IMG/VR virus record: IMGVR_UViG_3300012936_000014
Span: 1-59,089 of that record
DNA: 59,089 nucleotides
Direction: 5' to 3' (one strand)
From: a virus
A program made the position numbers and the translations under genes. How positions within the stretch are numbered: position 1 is the stretch's first letter; every line of letters begins with the position of its first letter. Below the pieces are notes generated by a model. That model worked only from the letters and a program-made list of their open reading frames with translations. It was not told the DNA's origin and made no database searches. Shown here piece after piece: positions 8,362-16,744 of this stretch.

Positions 8362-9073
8362 ATATACGTTCTACAACAAGGGTATGACCTGAGTTGTCAA
8401 GAGTGAATTTATTACCATATTTCGTAATATTGTAATCTCCAAGATACTTAGAAAGGAATATTACTTCTGCAAAATCATTTGTGTTAAAAGATTCTGTGAT
8501 TCTATTAAGGACAGGAATAGTTTTTCCAAAGTCAATATATCTAAATTGTATAGCATCAGCATAGGGTTTTTTTACAGTGAGAACATTACCTTCCATCACA
8601 ACTTGATCAACATAACTTTTATTAAAGAAATTTTTGTAATTGTTCATCCTTGTTTCTTCAACCTTAACACCATAGTTATTAGGATCTGTTGGTACATGTT
8701 CTGCGAGGCTATCTAAAGATAAATCATGTCCGTCAAAACTTTTGTAATATCTAAAACGCCAATCATCTATGTCAGTGAGTTTTCCTACTCCGTCCATTAT
8801 TTCCATAATATTTTCATTACTTTGGCGGTTACGCTCTAGCTCTACAAATACTTTGTAAGTACCATCGGCTTGCTCTCCTGCTGTGACATCAGCATCTAGT
8901 ATAAAACTGTAGCCGCCTTCTAAAAACTTTACTAAATCATCTGCAGGTTCTTTGTTAGCAACACTAAAACTAAGAGTGACAATATTTTTATCATCTCCCA
9001 TTTTACTTGCATAAGAATCAATTTCAAAAACATTGTCTACCAGATTAGCAAGATCATTTTGTTGCAATCCCAT
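8360..9073 (-). CDS. Probable virion-associated protein, unknown function
   Basis: 237 aa, acidic and soluble, with no membrane segment or recognisable motif. It forms a TAATG overlap with the preceding gene (9073..9627) and shares its late promoter, so a role in the particle or its assembly is likely. No family assigned. Confidence 0.72.
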   Translation of the reverse strand: MGLQQNDLANLVDNVFEIDSYASKMGDDKNIVTLSFSVANKEPADDLVKFLEGGYSFILDADVTAGEQADGTYKVFVELERNRQSNENIMEIMDGVGKLTDIDDWRFRYYKSFDGHDLSLDSLAEHVPTDPNNYGVKVEETRMNNYKNFFNKSYVDQVVMEGNVLTVKKPYADAIQFRYIDFGKTIPVLNRITESFNTNDFAEVIFLSKYLGDYNITKYGNKFTLDNSGHTLVVERI

Positions 9074-9627
9074 TATACTAAACCTCCTGCTTCTGGTCCT
9101 GGTGTTGGCGCCGCCGCAGGTGCTCCTGGATCTGCTGGAGCCATTGCATCCGCCGCACCTTCTGCTGGTTGTCCTTCTGGTGCTACGTTAGGTGTAGGCT
9201 CTTCCATTTGTTCTCTTGTACCACTGTATATATCAGCTATTAGTTTTTTTGGCATTTTTATTTCTACAATCCAAACAGGATGTTTGTCTAATTTGCCTTT
9301 TTTAGTTCCTGGACGGATATCATCAGGCTCGCGTATTTTTCTTGGTTTTACAATATAATCTTTGCTAAAGTAAACTTTGCAATCATAGTCTAATAAACGC
9401 TTGCCACCCATTGGATCTGGCATATCTTTTCTAGGCCACATAAATTTACATGATACCCAATGCCTTTCAATATCAGGACCTTCGGCAAGTTCACCATCTT
9501 CCCAGTTTTTAAAGACATAGATATCAAGTTCGTCCAGAACTCTTTCAAAATCTTTTAGCACTTGGAATGCTGTATTACTATCGTATATACCTTCGATGTT
9601 TTTTACAACGTCATAAATGTCTTGCAT
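9073..9627 (-). CDS. Probable virion-associated protein with Pro/Ala tail
   Basis: 184 aa. An ordered N-terminal ~140 residues is followed by a tail made almost entirely of Pro, Ala, Gly and Glu (about 145-184), a likely flexible linker. It is preceded by late box GATAAATA and ribosome site AGGAAG, a well-formed late expression unit. No named family recognised. Confidence 0.75.
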   Translation of the reverse strand: MQDIYDVVKNIEGIYDSNTAFQVLKDFERVLDELDIYVFKNWEDGELAEGPDIERHWVSCKFMWPRKDMPDPMGGKRLLDYDCKVYFSKDYIVKPRKIREPDDIRPGTKKGKLDKHPVWIVEIKMPKKLIADIYSGTREQMEEPTPNVAPEGQPAEGAADAMAPADPGAPAAAPTPGPEAGGLV

Positions 9628-9650
9628 GTTTACTTCCTATAATACTAAGT

Positions 9651-9658
9651 TATTTATC
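9651..9658 (-). promoter_or_regulatory. Late-type promoter box GATAAATA
   Basis: Drives the minus-strand gene at 9627. There is room for a leader of about 18 nt containing AGGAAG, unlike the leaderless cases elsewhere. Confidence 0.6.
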
Positions 9659-9704
9659 CGGATTTGCGCCTTAATAAACATTTCTTACATTCTCTACAAT
9701 TGTA

Positions 9705-9713
9705 TGCTAAATA
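9705..9713 (+). promoter_or_regulatory. Plus-strand late-like box TGCTAAATA
   Basis: The same nonamer TGCTAAATA occurs upstream of plus-strand genes at 55081 and 57306, so it looks like a promoter variant used for plus-strand genes. The predicted start lies near 9719, at the base of the leader hairpin. Confidence 0.5.
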
Positions 9714-9717
9714 CATT

Positions 9718-9768
9718 GTAGGGCACTTGCCCAACAGGGCACAGGCTCTACTTACATAATCCATGTAA
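9718..9768 (+). promoter_or_regulatory. Structured phoH mRNA leader (two hairpins)
   Basis: Hairpin one pairs 9718-9724 (GTAGGGC) with 9745-9751 (GCTCTAC, one G-U) around an inner stem TGCCC/GGGCA at 9728-9741. Hairpin two pairs TTACAT (9752-9757) with ATGTAA (9763-9768) and ends directly against the GGAGG ribosome site at 9769. The arrangement could stabilise the mRNA or control ribosome access. Confidence 0.55.
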
Positions 9769-9780
9769 GGAGGACACTTA

Positions 9781-10497
9781 ATGGGTGCAAAAAAGAGAGC
9801 GGCTCGGTCGCATTCTAACTACAACAACGTTGTAAACATAAACACTTTTCAAAAAAAACAATCAGTCAATATAATTCCAAGAAATAAAAATCAAGAACAA
9901 TATGTAATTAAACTGCTTAACGAATCTAAGGACATAGTCTTTGGAATCGGCCCTGCAGGTACGGGAAAAACTCTGTTAGCGGTTCAAGTAGCAGTAAAGT
10001 TGTTCAAGGAAGGCAAAATTGATAAGATTATTGTAACAAGGCCCGCAGTTAGTGTGGACGAAGATTTAGGTTTTCTACCAGGTACATTAGAACAAAAAAT
10101 GGCACCTTGGACAAGACCTATATTTGATGTACTACGCGAATACTTTAATGCAAGAGAAATAGAAGGCATGATAGAAGAAGGCATTATAGAAATAGCACCA
10201 CTAGCATACATGCGAGGCAGAACATTCAAGCATAGCTTTATACTTGCGGATGAAATGCAAAACGCAACACAAAATCAAATGAAAATGTTATTGACACGTT
10301 TAGGCGAAGGATCAATGATGGCTGTAACAGGCGACCTAGCACAAGCTGATAGGCTCAAGGATAACGGTTTGATTGACTTTACAAAACTGTTAAGAAGCAA
10401 AAATACAAATCATTTGGACGTAGTCCACTTTACTCAAGGAGACATCGAAAGGCACGAGGCAGTAAAAGAAGTCCTCCAAGTCTATGGTGACGAATAA
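9781..10497 (+). CDS. phoH: PhoH-like P-loop ATPase
   Basis: 238 aa, the usual PhoH length in marine T4-like phages. Walker A GIGPAGTGKTLLA lies near residue 58 and an acidic Walker B-type FILADEMQN near 155. PhoH proteins are ATPases linked to phosphate stress or RNA metabolism; the role in phages is not settled. It is the only plus-strand gene in the first 32 kb. It has its own structured leader, a strong GGAGGAC ribosome site and a downstream hairpin shared with thyX. Confidence 0.95.
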   Translation: MGAKKRAARSHSNYNNVVNINTFQKKQSVNIIPRNKNQEQYVIKLLNESKDIVFGIGPAGTGKTLLAVQVAVKLFKEGKIDKIIVTRPAVSVDEDLGFLPGTLEQKMAPWTRPIFDVLREYFNAREIEGMIEEGIIEIAPLAYMRGRTFKHSFILADEMQNATQNQMKMLLTRLGEGSMMAVTGDLAQADRLKDNGLIDFTKLLRSKNTNHLDVVHFTQGDIERHEAVKEVLQVYGDE

Positions 10498-10499
10498 AG

Positions 10500-10520
10500 A
10501 AAGGGGCTTTATGCCCCTTT
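10500..10520. terminator. Bidirectional hairpin between phoH and thyX
   Basis: AAAGGGGC and GCCCCTTT form an 8-bp stem around a 5-nt loop between the convergent genes. Tails are short, with only TTT inside the stem end and no long T-run, so termination strength is uncertain. It includes the thyX stop codon. Confidence 0.65.
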
Positions 10521-11186
10521 CAATTCTTCTGCTAACGGAAAAATCTTAGCAATAACTTTTGCACATTCATGTGCAATTTCCATATGCTCTTTTTGTGTGC
10601 CATTAGCACCACGTAGTTCAATGTAATGAATCCAGCTACGCAAACTACCATTCATATACAATGTAGTCTTAGTAATACCTTCTGGTAATAATTTACGTGC
10701 CTGTTCTTTGGCAATACCCATTTTGATTGCACGGTCATATTCTTTTTTTGCAAGGTGTGCAATACGCATCTGTGCATGTAACCAATCTATTTGTAATTTT
10801 TTATCTTCTACTTCGATAGAATTTTGTCTATTCTTTTCATCTTGAAGTCTTGCTTCGCTGTAGATAAACATATCGCCTTGATCTTCAGGCTTTGCATATC
10901 TTTGAGAAAATTCTTGGAAAGCAAAACTTCTATGGCGCACAATTTGGTGTGCAATATCTCTTGTGGTAACTATTTCCATACAAGCGTTGACCATTTCTAA
11001 TGGGCTCCAATGAGCATGTTTAATTAAGTATTTCACAAGTTTTTCACTTGTTTCAGAATTCATTTGATTACTAGGATTTGAAACCCTTGCACAAAATGCT
11101 ACAAGATCTAAGAGATTTTTATCTCCCATTCCTTCGTTTATAAATTCTTCTGTTGGTGTAGTATAACTTACTAATCTAACGGCCAT
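10509..11186 (-). CDS. thyX: FAD-dependent thymidylate synthase
   Basis: 225 aa. ThyX makes dTMP from dUMP using methylene-tetrahydrofolate and NADPH via FAD. The signature RHR-x7-S-x-RY appears as RHRSFAFQEFSQRY near residue 87. Start ATG 11186 has ribosome site AAGGAG. It supplies thymidylate for phage DNA and lies downstream of a tiny coiled-coil gene that overlaps its start by 16 bp. Confidence 0.96.
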   Translation of the reverse strand: MAVRLVSYTTPTEEFINEGMGDKNLLDLVAFCARVSNPSNQMNSETSEKLVKYLIKHAHWSPLEMVNACMEIVTTRDIAHQIVRHRSFAFQEFSQRYAKPEDQGDMFIYSEARLQDEKNRQNSIEVEDKKLQIDWLHAQMRIAHLAKKEYDRAIKMGIAKEQARKLLPEGITKTTLYMNGSLRSWIHYIELRGANGTQKEHMEIAHECAKVIAKIFPLAEELKGA

Positions 11187-11347
11187 GGTGCTTCTCCTTT
11201 AAGTTCCTCTATTCGTCTTTTTAAGAATCCGATTGTTGTGTGTATGTGTCCTGTGTCATGTGGTTGCAACAGGGTTTTATAGTATTCAATTTCTTCTTGC
11301 AATACATCTATTCTTACAATATCATTTATTAATTTTTTGTTTTTCAT
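11171..11347 (-). CDS. 58-aa helical protein, unknown function
   Basis: Begins MKNKKLINDIVRIDVLQEE and ends in FLKRRIEELKGEAPWPLD, with a heptad-like pattern suggesting a short coiled coil. ATG 11347 overlaps the upstream stop as ATGA, and the end overlaps thyX by 16 bp, so it is tightly coupled on both sides. Small helical proteins of this sort are common in T4-like phages; function unknown. Confidence 0.7.
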   Translation of the reverse strand: MKNKKLINDIVRIDVLQEEIEYYKTLLQPHDTGHIHTTIGFLKRRIEELKGEAPWPLD

Positions 11348-11871
11348 ATCAAATTATAGTTCACTATACATCTAGGGTTATCAGTTGGAATGCCTGCGGC
11401 ATGAGGAATCAATCCATCAAAAATTACAGCCCTTCCTTTTTTAGGAGAGACTTTATCAATAATAGTTTCATAATCTTTTTCAAAAAATACTGTGTCGCCT
11501 TCGCTATTGTTAACATAGTAAATTAGGCTCTTGTGTGGAAAGTCTAAATCTACATGCGGAGAGTGATGTGTTTGTTTTGTACGATAAGGTAGTGTTAAAA
11601 ATATTCTTGCAAACAATATGTTTTGTAAACTTGGCATGACTGTTGTTGCAACTTTACTAAAATTTACAAGATGATTACTAGACTCTGCACTGCTTTTTAA
11701 AACATGTTTGAAACTTAATGGCTTTGAAGTTTCTGTAAATGCAGTTGGCTCATATTTGCATTTAAATTCTACGCTAGGTTCTACTTCAATATTATTTGTA
11801 TTACCTAGTGTAATTATTTCAAAATAATCCTGCAATTCCTTAGGTACACAATCATCTATTACTTCTATCAT
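11344..11871 (-). CDS. 2-oxoglutarate/Fe(II)-dependent oxygenase-like protein
   Basis: 175 aa. The double-stranded beta-helix iron site is visible: H-x-D in PHVDLD near residue 107 and a distal His in GLIPHAAG near 153, followed by an Arg (PRCIVNY) suited to bind 2-oxoglutarate. Such enzymes hydroxylate proteins, nucleic acids or small molecules; the substrate here is unknown. Two similar genes occur at 12181 and 56155. Confidence 0.82.
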   Translation of the reverse strand: MIEVIDDCVPKELQDYFEIITLGNTNNIEVEPSVEFKCKYEPTAFTETSKPLSFKHVLKSSAESSNHLVNFSKVATTVMPSLQNILFARIFLTLPYRTKQTHHSPHVDLDFPHKSLIYYVNNSEGDTVFFEKDYETIIDKVSPKKGRAVIFDGLIPHAAGIPTDNPRCIVNYNLI

Positions 11872-12233
11872 TAACCTGTCCTATGGATAATATGTAGTCC
11901 GTATGGACTTTGTATAGGCTCATCTAGCAAATCTCCTACTTCATGTATTAGACACGCATTATACAATTCTGGAGTAACACCATCATTGAGATCAAACCAT
12001 CCTAGGTCTCCATCTCTGTACCAGCTATGCTCACAAGCACTGTGCTCCTTAACTGCTTTTTCCCAACTTATTCTACCGTTTTTCAATTCTTTTATAATTT
12101 CTTTTGCTTCAAAAACTGCAAAAAACAATCCTCTACTATGAGTGCTGTTAATTGCTTCATCATAACTAAGCAAAATATGACTACATCGAACCTTTTTCAT
12201 GTGGTTGAGATTGAAGGTTTTCTCCAACACCAT
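11871..12233 (-). CDS. Parvulin-type peptidyl-prolyl isomerase
   Basis: 120 aa (109 if started at the internal ATG 12200, where the family domain begins). Parvulin hallmarks are SHILLSYDEA at the start, then GDLGWF near residue 80 and PYGLHIIHR at the C-terminus. It is a stand-alone domain without a signal peptide, so it would act in the cytoplasm on phage or host proteins. The upstream start is favoured by a GGAG ribosome site but lengthens the overlap with the previous gene to 53 bp. Confidence 0.85.
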   Translation of the reverse strand: MVLEKTFNLNHMKKVRCSHILLSYDEAINSTHSRGLFFAVFEAKEIIKELKNGRISWEKAVKEHSACEHSWYRDGDLGWFDLNDGVTPELYNACLIHEVGDLLDEPIQSPYGLHIIHRTG

Positions 12234-12855
12234 GCTCGTGATGCTCCTTTGATAAAATTATTGTGTCTTGATAGGTTCTACTATTAAATGCAAGTTGATC
12301 AATCATTGTACGATTTATATCTTTGTAACTGTGTACAGTAATTCCTATAGTAATTCTATCTTGTTCTTCCTCTACTGGAGGAACCATGTGAAACAACTCG
12401 CATGGAAATACATGTATGTGGCCTTTTTTGTTTTCTCTAACAATGCCTTTTTCGTTAAATGGTTTGTATGTTATACCAGGTTCGGTAGGTCCGTCAACAA
12501 ATATATTCGCACTAAAACTTTTACCCATACTGCCTTGGTGATTATGCCATTTTATACCTTGGCCTTTTCTATAAATGTTGACCCAACTTTGTACAGCAAT
12601 AGGCCATTCAAGTTGTTTATTCGTTTGCCACATAAAATCTGCAAACCTATCTGCAAAATGTGGGTGTGCCGCAAAAAAATTATATCTAAAATAATTGTTG
12701 GTTGTAACTACATCACCAAGTGCATGATTTTCTCTATGTTTATCGAATCCAAATTTTATTAATTCTTTCTCGACTTCATAGCAATAAGGTTTAATACTAT
12801 CACATTCTTCTTCTGTAAAGAAAGGTAATTCTAAAACGTTATCTTCAAATGGCAT
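12181..12855 (-). CDS. 2OG-Fe(II) oxygenase-like protein
   Basis: 224 aa. A jelly-roll core carries WHNHQGS near residue 104 (possible iron His), then FPCELFHMVPP near 150 (distal His) and ITIGITVHS. The pattern resembles the putative 2OG-Fe(II) oxygenases found in marine T4-like phages, but the usual H-x-D is replaced by H-x-H, so activity is not certain. It ends in a His/Gln-rich tail. It starts directly at the ferredoxin stop. Confidence 0.72.
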   Translation of the reverse strand: MPFEDNVLELPFFTEEECDSIKPYCYEVEKELIKFGFDKHRENHALGDVVTTNNYFRYNFFAAHPHFADRFADFMWQTNKQLEWPIAVQSWVNIYRKGQGIKWHNHQGSMGKSFSANIFVDGPTEPGITYKPFNEKGIVRENKKGHIHVFPCELFHMVPPVEEEQDRITIGITVHSYKDINRTMIDQLAFNSRTYQDTIILSKEHHEHGVGENLQSQPHEKGSM

Positions 12856-13208
12856 TAGTCACCCTTTCCAGGCTTTTCACTAAAATGTTCTTCGTATTTA
12901 TTGGGCACTCCGTTCCATTCTTCTGCATCTGGAGGGACATCTTCTGGCCTTGCTTCTGTAATGTTAGGCCAAATTTCAGAATACTTTCTGTTTATTTCTT
13001 CCCACTTTATTTCTTCCTCAGGTGAAAACATATTTCCTGGTAATATAGCATCTGCAGGACATTCGGGCTCGCACACTCCACAGTCAATACATTCGTCTGG
13101 ATTGATGACAAGCATATTTTCACCTTCGTAAAAACAATCAACTGGGCAAACTTCAACACAATCCATGTGTTTGCATTTTATGCAATTATCATTTACTAGA
13201 TATGTCAT
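12855..13208 (-). CDS. fdxA: 7Fe (3Fe-4S/4Fe-4S) ferredoxin, FdxA type
   Basis: 117 aa, full length for the FdxA/FdI family. Cluster ligands are in [14 protein letters not shown] (residues 9-22) and [12 protein letters not shown] (about 40-51). The C-terminal extension with [16 protein letters not shown] is also typical of FdxA, so the whole host-type protein has been kept. It is a low-potential electron carrier; a phage-encoded partner is not evident, though oxygenases flank it. Confidence 0.95.
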   Translation of the reverse strand: MTYLVNDNCIKCKHMDCVEVCPVDCFYEGENMLVINPDECIDCGVCEPECPADAILPGNMFSPEEEIKWEEINRKYSEIWPNITEARPEDVPPDAEEWNGVPNKYEEHFSEKPGKGD

Positions 13209-13211
13209 ATT

Positions 13212-13937
13212 CTACTCCATATATTGTTTTATTATTTTTTCTGCTAAAATTTTAGCATTTTCTTGTTGGCATACGGTGCTTAAATGCACACCATCTACAC
13301 AGACATGTTTTCTTAATCCATACTTCTCAATAAAGTAATCTCTTGCCCATTGATGTTTGTCAAACATTACCCAACAATCTCTGTCTTTCCATTGTTCTCG
13401 AATAAGATTTATTGTTTCACTTTGCACTTCATTAATGTTTTTATTTGCAGGATCTTTATAATTATGCATTTTCCACATGATCATATTTATATTCAGTGCA
13501 TTACATAATTGCACAGCCTGTAACATATTATGTCTAGTCCACCATTCAAGTCTAGGTGTATTATCAAGTTTTTCATTAATTTTTTTCTGCCATTTGTTTT
13601 GACTCATTAGAGTATGAGTATCTTTTGCTTTATTTCTCTCCCATGCAGTATCTATCTTATTTAATTTTCTATACCATTCATCATTTCTATATCGACCACT
13701 CTTCAAACTACGGTCTTCAATATATTCTATCAGACAATGGGTAATTTTATAATTATGCCATAGATATAAAATTGTGTTTAAATATTTCTCACTTCCGTGT
13801 CCGCCTTGTGCCGCATTGTATACAGGAATATCTGGCAAACATTCTTTGACATCTTCTTCAAAGAAGCGAGTCTTAGCTCCATATGGCATTGGATGATCGC
13901 CTGTGCTATAACTACTCCCAACAATGCCTAAAATCAT
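13212..13937 (-). CDS. SGNH/GDSL-like hydrolase
   Basis: 241 aa. A Rossmann-like start VGSSYSTG supplies a candidate nucleophile Ser, NAAQGGHGS a candidate oxyanion Gly/Asn region, and DGVHLS near the C-terminus the Asp and His of an SGNH triad. The mid-region is rich in Trp, Lys and Asn. It might act on surface glycan or lipid esters. Similarity is motif-level only. Confidence 0.6.
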   Translation of the reverse strand: MILGIVGSSYSTGDHPMPYGAKTRFFEEDVKECLPDIPVYNAAQGGHGSEKYLNTILYLWHNYKITHCLIEYIEDRSLKSGRYRNDEWYRKLNKIDTAWERNKAKDTHTLMSQNKWQKKINEKLDNTPRLEWWTRHNMLQAVQLCNALNINMIMWKMHNYKDPANKNINEVQSETINLIREQWKDRDCWVMFDKHQWARDYFIEKYGLRKHVCVDGVHLSTVCQQENAKILAEKIIKQYME

Positions 13938-14848
13938 AGTCTGGCTAACCTAATAAGTGTTGCCGCAAGATTAATTTCTGCATCAGCTACTAATGCGTGA
14001 TCTACTAGTCCTTGTTTAATAATAAGAACTGCTTGATCTTGTTTTTCTTCGTCACCAAACAATTCTATGTTGTCATAGAGCCAGCGATAAATTTCTTCCA
14101 TTTCTTCTGGACGGACTGCACCACACAAAAGTTTACGTGCATCATTTATTTTTCCTGCTTTGAACAACTCGACCATATCAAGTTTCCAGTCGCTTTCGCC
14201 TGTGTCACCTTCATTTGGTCTTAGTAAACTGTTGTCTTGTACATTCATTTGTACAGTATTGATACATTTACGTAAGTCTGGATATGTTGCTTTTACATAT
14301 GTATCTAGTATGTCAAGATCTGGAGTGACACCTTCATTGATAAGAATTTCAGCGACACGAGCAGTAAACTCTGTTTGATCGATCTTGGCAATATGAAAGC
14401 CTTGGCACCTACTATGCAAAGCTGGAATAATCCTGTTAGGATAATTACAAGTAAGAATAAAACGGGCCGTTGTATGATATTCTTCCATAACACCACGAAG
14501 TGCGGCCTGTGCATTTGGGGATAAGTAATCTGCCTCATCTAGTAATACAACCTTAAATTCTCCAAAAGGAATCATTTGTACAAAATTTACAATTTTGTCT
14601 CGTACATCATCAACACTGTTTGTTCTACTTGCGTTGATTTCTAAAATATCTAAGTCGCTGACTTCTAGCTCGTTGAACAACAGTTTTGCTAAAGTCGTCT
14701 TTCCAATGCCAGCATTTCCAGAGAATAACAAGTGTGGAATAGTTTTGTCTTTTATCCATGTCTTTACCTGCTTGCGTTGTGCTTCGTCTCTAAATACATA
14801 TCCATCTACTGTCTTAGGACGATACTTTTCTACCCATAACTCTTTCAT
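13934..14848 (-). CDS. Sliding-clamp loader ATPase subunit (T4 gp44-like)
   Basis: 304 aa AAA+ protein. Walker A GNAGIGKTTLAK near residue 45, Walker B LDEADYLSP near 101 and the clamp-loader SRC motif (HSRCQGF) near 149 are intact. It would load the phage sliding clamp for DNA replication together with a gp62-type subunit not in this window. It is the first gene behind a strong early promoter and overlaps the next gene in an ATGA fashion. Confidence 0.94.
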   Translation of the reverse strand: MKELWVEKYRPKTVDGYVFRDEAQRKQVKTWIKDKTIPHLLFSGNAGIGKTTLAKLLFNELEVSDLDILEINASRTNSVDDVRDKIVNFVQMIPFGEFKVVLLDEADYLSPNAQAALRGVMEEYHTTARFILTCNYPNRIIPALHSRCQGFHIAKIDQTEFTARVAEILINEGVTPDLDILDTYVKATYPDLRKCINTVQMNVQDNSLLRPNEGDTGESDWKLDMVELFKAGKINDARKLLCGAVRPEEMEEIYRWLYDNIELFGDEEKQDQAVLIIKQGLVDHALVADAEINLAATLIRLARL

Positions 14849-14889
14849 TCTATAACTCCTGCCAAAAGAAAACTCCTATCATGTTATAC

Positions 14890-14918
14890 ATTATAACGCA
14901 TAACCTAATAGGAGTCAA
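14890..14918 (-). promoter_or_regulatory. Early sigma70-like promoter
   Basis: TTGACT, 17-bp spacer, TATAAT: nearly perfect consensus. It is followed by a ~35-nt leader with two GGAG elements before the clamp-loader ATG 14848. Confidence 0.8.
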
Positions 14919-14927
14919 GTAGTTTTT

Positions 14928-15599
14928 TTATTCTCTGTTGCCTAATAGATGTAAAAGCATTTGGAATAAATTGATAAAGTTTAAGTATAAACTTATTGCA
15001 AATTGGATTCCGTAACGTGGATCTCCGCCATGGCTGTTATAGATATTTTTTGCATTTTGTGTGTCCCACGCAGTCAACCCTGTAAAGATAAAAACACCTA
15101 AAATACTAATTGTGAACATTAGAGCTGAACTTGCCATAAACAAATTTACTATACTTGCAATGATAATACCAATCAAGCCCATAAACAAGAAATGTCCAAA
15201 ACCAGTCAAGTCACGCTTCGTGGTATAACCCCATATACTTGCACCAGCAAATGTAGCCGATGTGATAAAAAATACTTGTGTTATGCTGTATGCTGTATAT
15301 ACAGCAAATATAGGTGCAAGTCCTACTCCCATAACAGCAGTAAATGCATAATAAAATGTTCTTAATTTATCATATGACCAATTTCGTCCTGCAAACGAAT
15401 ACCAAAGGATCATTCCTAGAGGAGCTAAAGCAAAAAGCCAATGTGCGCCTGCTATTGCAAAAAACATTCCTGTTGAATATACCAACCATGCAACAATACC
15501 ACTTACAGCTAATCCTGCCGCAGTGTGATTGTACATGTTAAGCATAAATTCACGCAAACCTAAATCATATTGTTCACGTGCTTCTGTTATAGTACTCAT
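14928..15599 (-). CDS. BI-1/YccA-family membrane protein
   Basis: 223 aa with about seven hydrophobic segments and the typical C-terminal part FTGLTAWDTQNAKNIY. The Bax-inhibitor-1/YccA family comprises calcium-leak channels and inhibitors of the FtsH protease. Here it could block host membrane-protein degradation or protect membrane integrity during infection; that is inference. It looks like a complete host-type gene and overlaps mazG by one base (TAATG-like junction). Confidence 0.9.
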   Translation of the reverse strand: MSTITEAREQYDLGLREFMLNMYNHTAAGLAVSGIVAWLVYSTGMFFAIAGAHWLFALAPLGMILWYSFAGRNWSYDKLRTFYYAFTAVMGVGLAPIFAVYTAYSITQVFFITSATFAGASIWGYTTKRDLTGFGHFLFMGLIGIIIASIVNLFMASSALMFTISILGVFIFTGLTAWDTQNAKNIYNSHGGDPRYGIQFAISLYLNFINLFQMLLHLLGNRE

Positions 15600-16003
15600 T
15601 ATAAATCTCCTTCTTTTCTATTTTCACTGTAAAATACATCAAATTCGCCACCCGGATAACGTGCCTTCAATTTATTTACATTTTCCGCAACTACATCGTT
15701 AGGGTCCAAACCAAGAGCACGGCAACTATTAATCCAATACCACATAATATCACCAAGTTCTCGTTTGCAATGAAATACAGTTTCATCGTCCATTGGTTTA
15801 CCTTGGAAGATACACTTCTTAACAATTTCTGCAAATTCTCCTCCTTCACTTGCAATACCAATTGCACCTGTCATTAGTAGTGCAGGGTTACATTTTTCAC
15901 TCATCTCAACCATACGGTGATGCATATGTGCAACAGTATTACTTTGGTCAGATGTTACTTCTTGTACAAAATCCATGTACGAATTTAGATCTACTTTACT
16001 CAA
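15599..16003 (-). CDS. MazG-like NTP pyrophosphohydrolase
   Basis: 134 aa with the all-alpha NTP-PPase motifs EGGEF near residue 51 and ELGD near 83, which bind Mg. It starts at TTG 16003, supported by an AGAGGA ribosome site. Phage MazG proteins clear nucleotides or alarmones; the substrate here is unknown. It sits between the co-chaperonin and BI-1 genes. Confidence 0.88.
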   Translation of the reverse strand: MSKVDLNSYMDFVQEVTSDQSNTVAHMHHRMVEMSEKCNPALLMTGAIGIASEGGEFAEIVKKCIFQGKPMDDETVFHCKRELGDIMWYWINSCRALGLDPNDVVAENVNKLKARYPGGEFDVFYSENRKEGDL

Positions 16004-16011
16004 TTTATCCT

Positions 16012-16419
16012 CTATACATTTACAAATGATGATGGATCAACAGTTGCATGTTCACCATCGCTATATTCAGCACCAATACGTAGTCCTGTTTCAGGTTGTT
16101 CATCACTCCAAGCAAGAATACTTTCTGTTTCAACCATTCTAACTTCAAGGTCCTCATTTTCTTGTTCTAAAAGAACACTTCTTGTCCATCTTCCGTGCTC
16201 TATTAACACCCAATCTCCTACATCGTATGGATCGTTGTTCTGCGGACCTTTAGCATAAATTTTACCCCAACGAGGGTATATGCCTCTTGTCTGTCCGTCA
16301 TCGCTTGAAATAATTAAACCTCCAGCTGTTTTCTGTTCTCCAAAATCCATGTGTGTAACTAATACACGGTTTCCGATTGCAGAAATACTGCCTTGCAATT
16401 TTTTATAATGTACGCTCAT
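16012..16419 (-). CDS. GroES-like co-chaperonin (T4 gp31-type)
   Basis: 135 aa. GNRVLV at the start, a mobile-loop-like segment QKTAGGLIISS that would contact GroEL, and DVGDWVLIEHGRW near residue 68 match the GroES fold. T4 gp31 replaces host GroES to fold the major capsid protein, and this is the likely role. The C-terminal ~35 residues are an acidic extension not seen in host GroES. Ribosome site GAGGA. Confidence 0.88.
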   Translation of the reverse strand: MSVHYKKLQGSISAIGNRVLVTHMDFGEQKTAGGLIISSDDGQTRGIYPRWGKIYAKGPQNNDPYDVGDWVLIEHGRWTRSVLLEQENEDLEVRMVETESILAWSDEQPETGLRIGAEYSDGEHATVDPSSFVNV

Positions 16420-16420
16420 A

Positions 16421-16720
16421 TTATCCTCGTTTTACAAAATTACCGTCTGCATCTTCTACCCAGTCGTCGGTCAAATCTTTTTCATGCTGACCAACTGGCT
16501 TTTCTTCTTTTACACCTGGATTAGAAGCATAATACTCTTTCATAATATCTTCACGTTTACGAATAATTTGTCCTCCAGGACCTAGTTCGTCTCCGCGAGC
16601 ATTTACTCGAGCATTTCCTACTGCGACAGTAAGTTCATTTTTTTGACGTAACATGTCCATATCTACAATTTTTCCGTTTGCACTTTTATAGACTTTACGT
16701 CCTGTCTGTTTCATTGGCAT
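16421..16720 (-). CDS. Small phage protein, unknown function
   Basis: 99 aa, highly charged, probably partly disordered, with a basic N-terminus (MPMKQTGRKVYKSANGKIVD) and an acidic C-terminus. AGGAGG ribosome site. No motif recognised; it is adjacent to the co-chaperonin gene, which may hint at an assembly role. Confidence 0.72.
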   Translation of the reverse strand: MPMKQTGRKVYKSANGKIVDMDMLRQKNELTVAVGNARVNARGDELGPGGQIIRKREDIMKEYYASNPGVKEEKPVGQHEKDLTDDWVEDADGNFVKRG

Positions 16721-16744
16721 AATTATACCTCCTGTTTATGTTAC

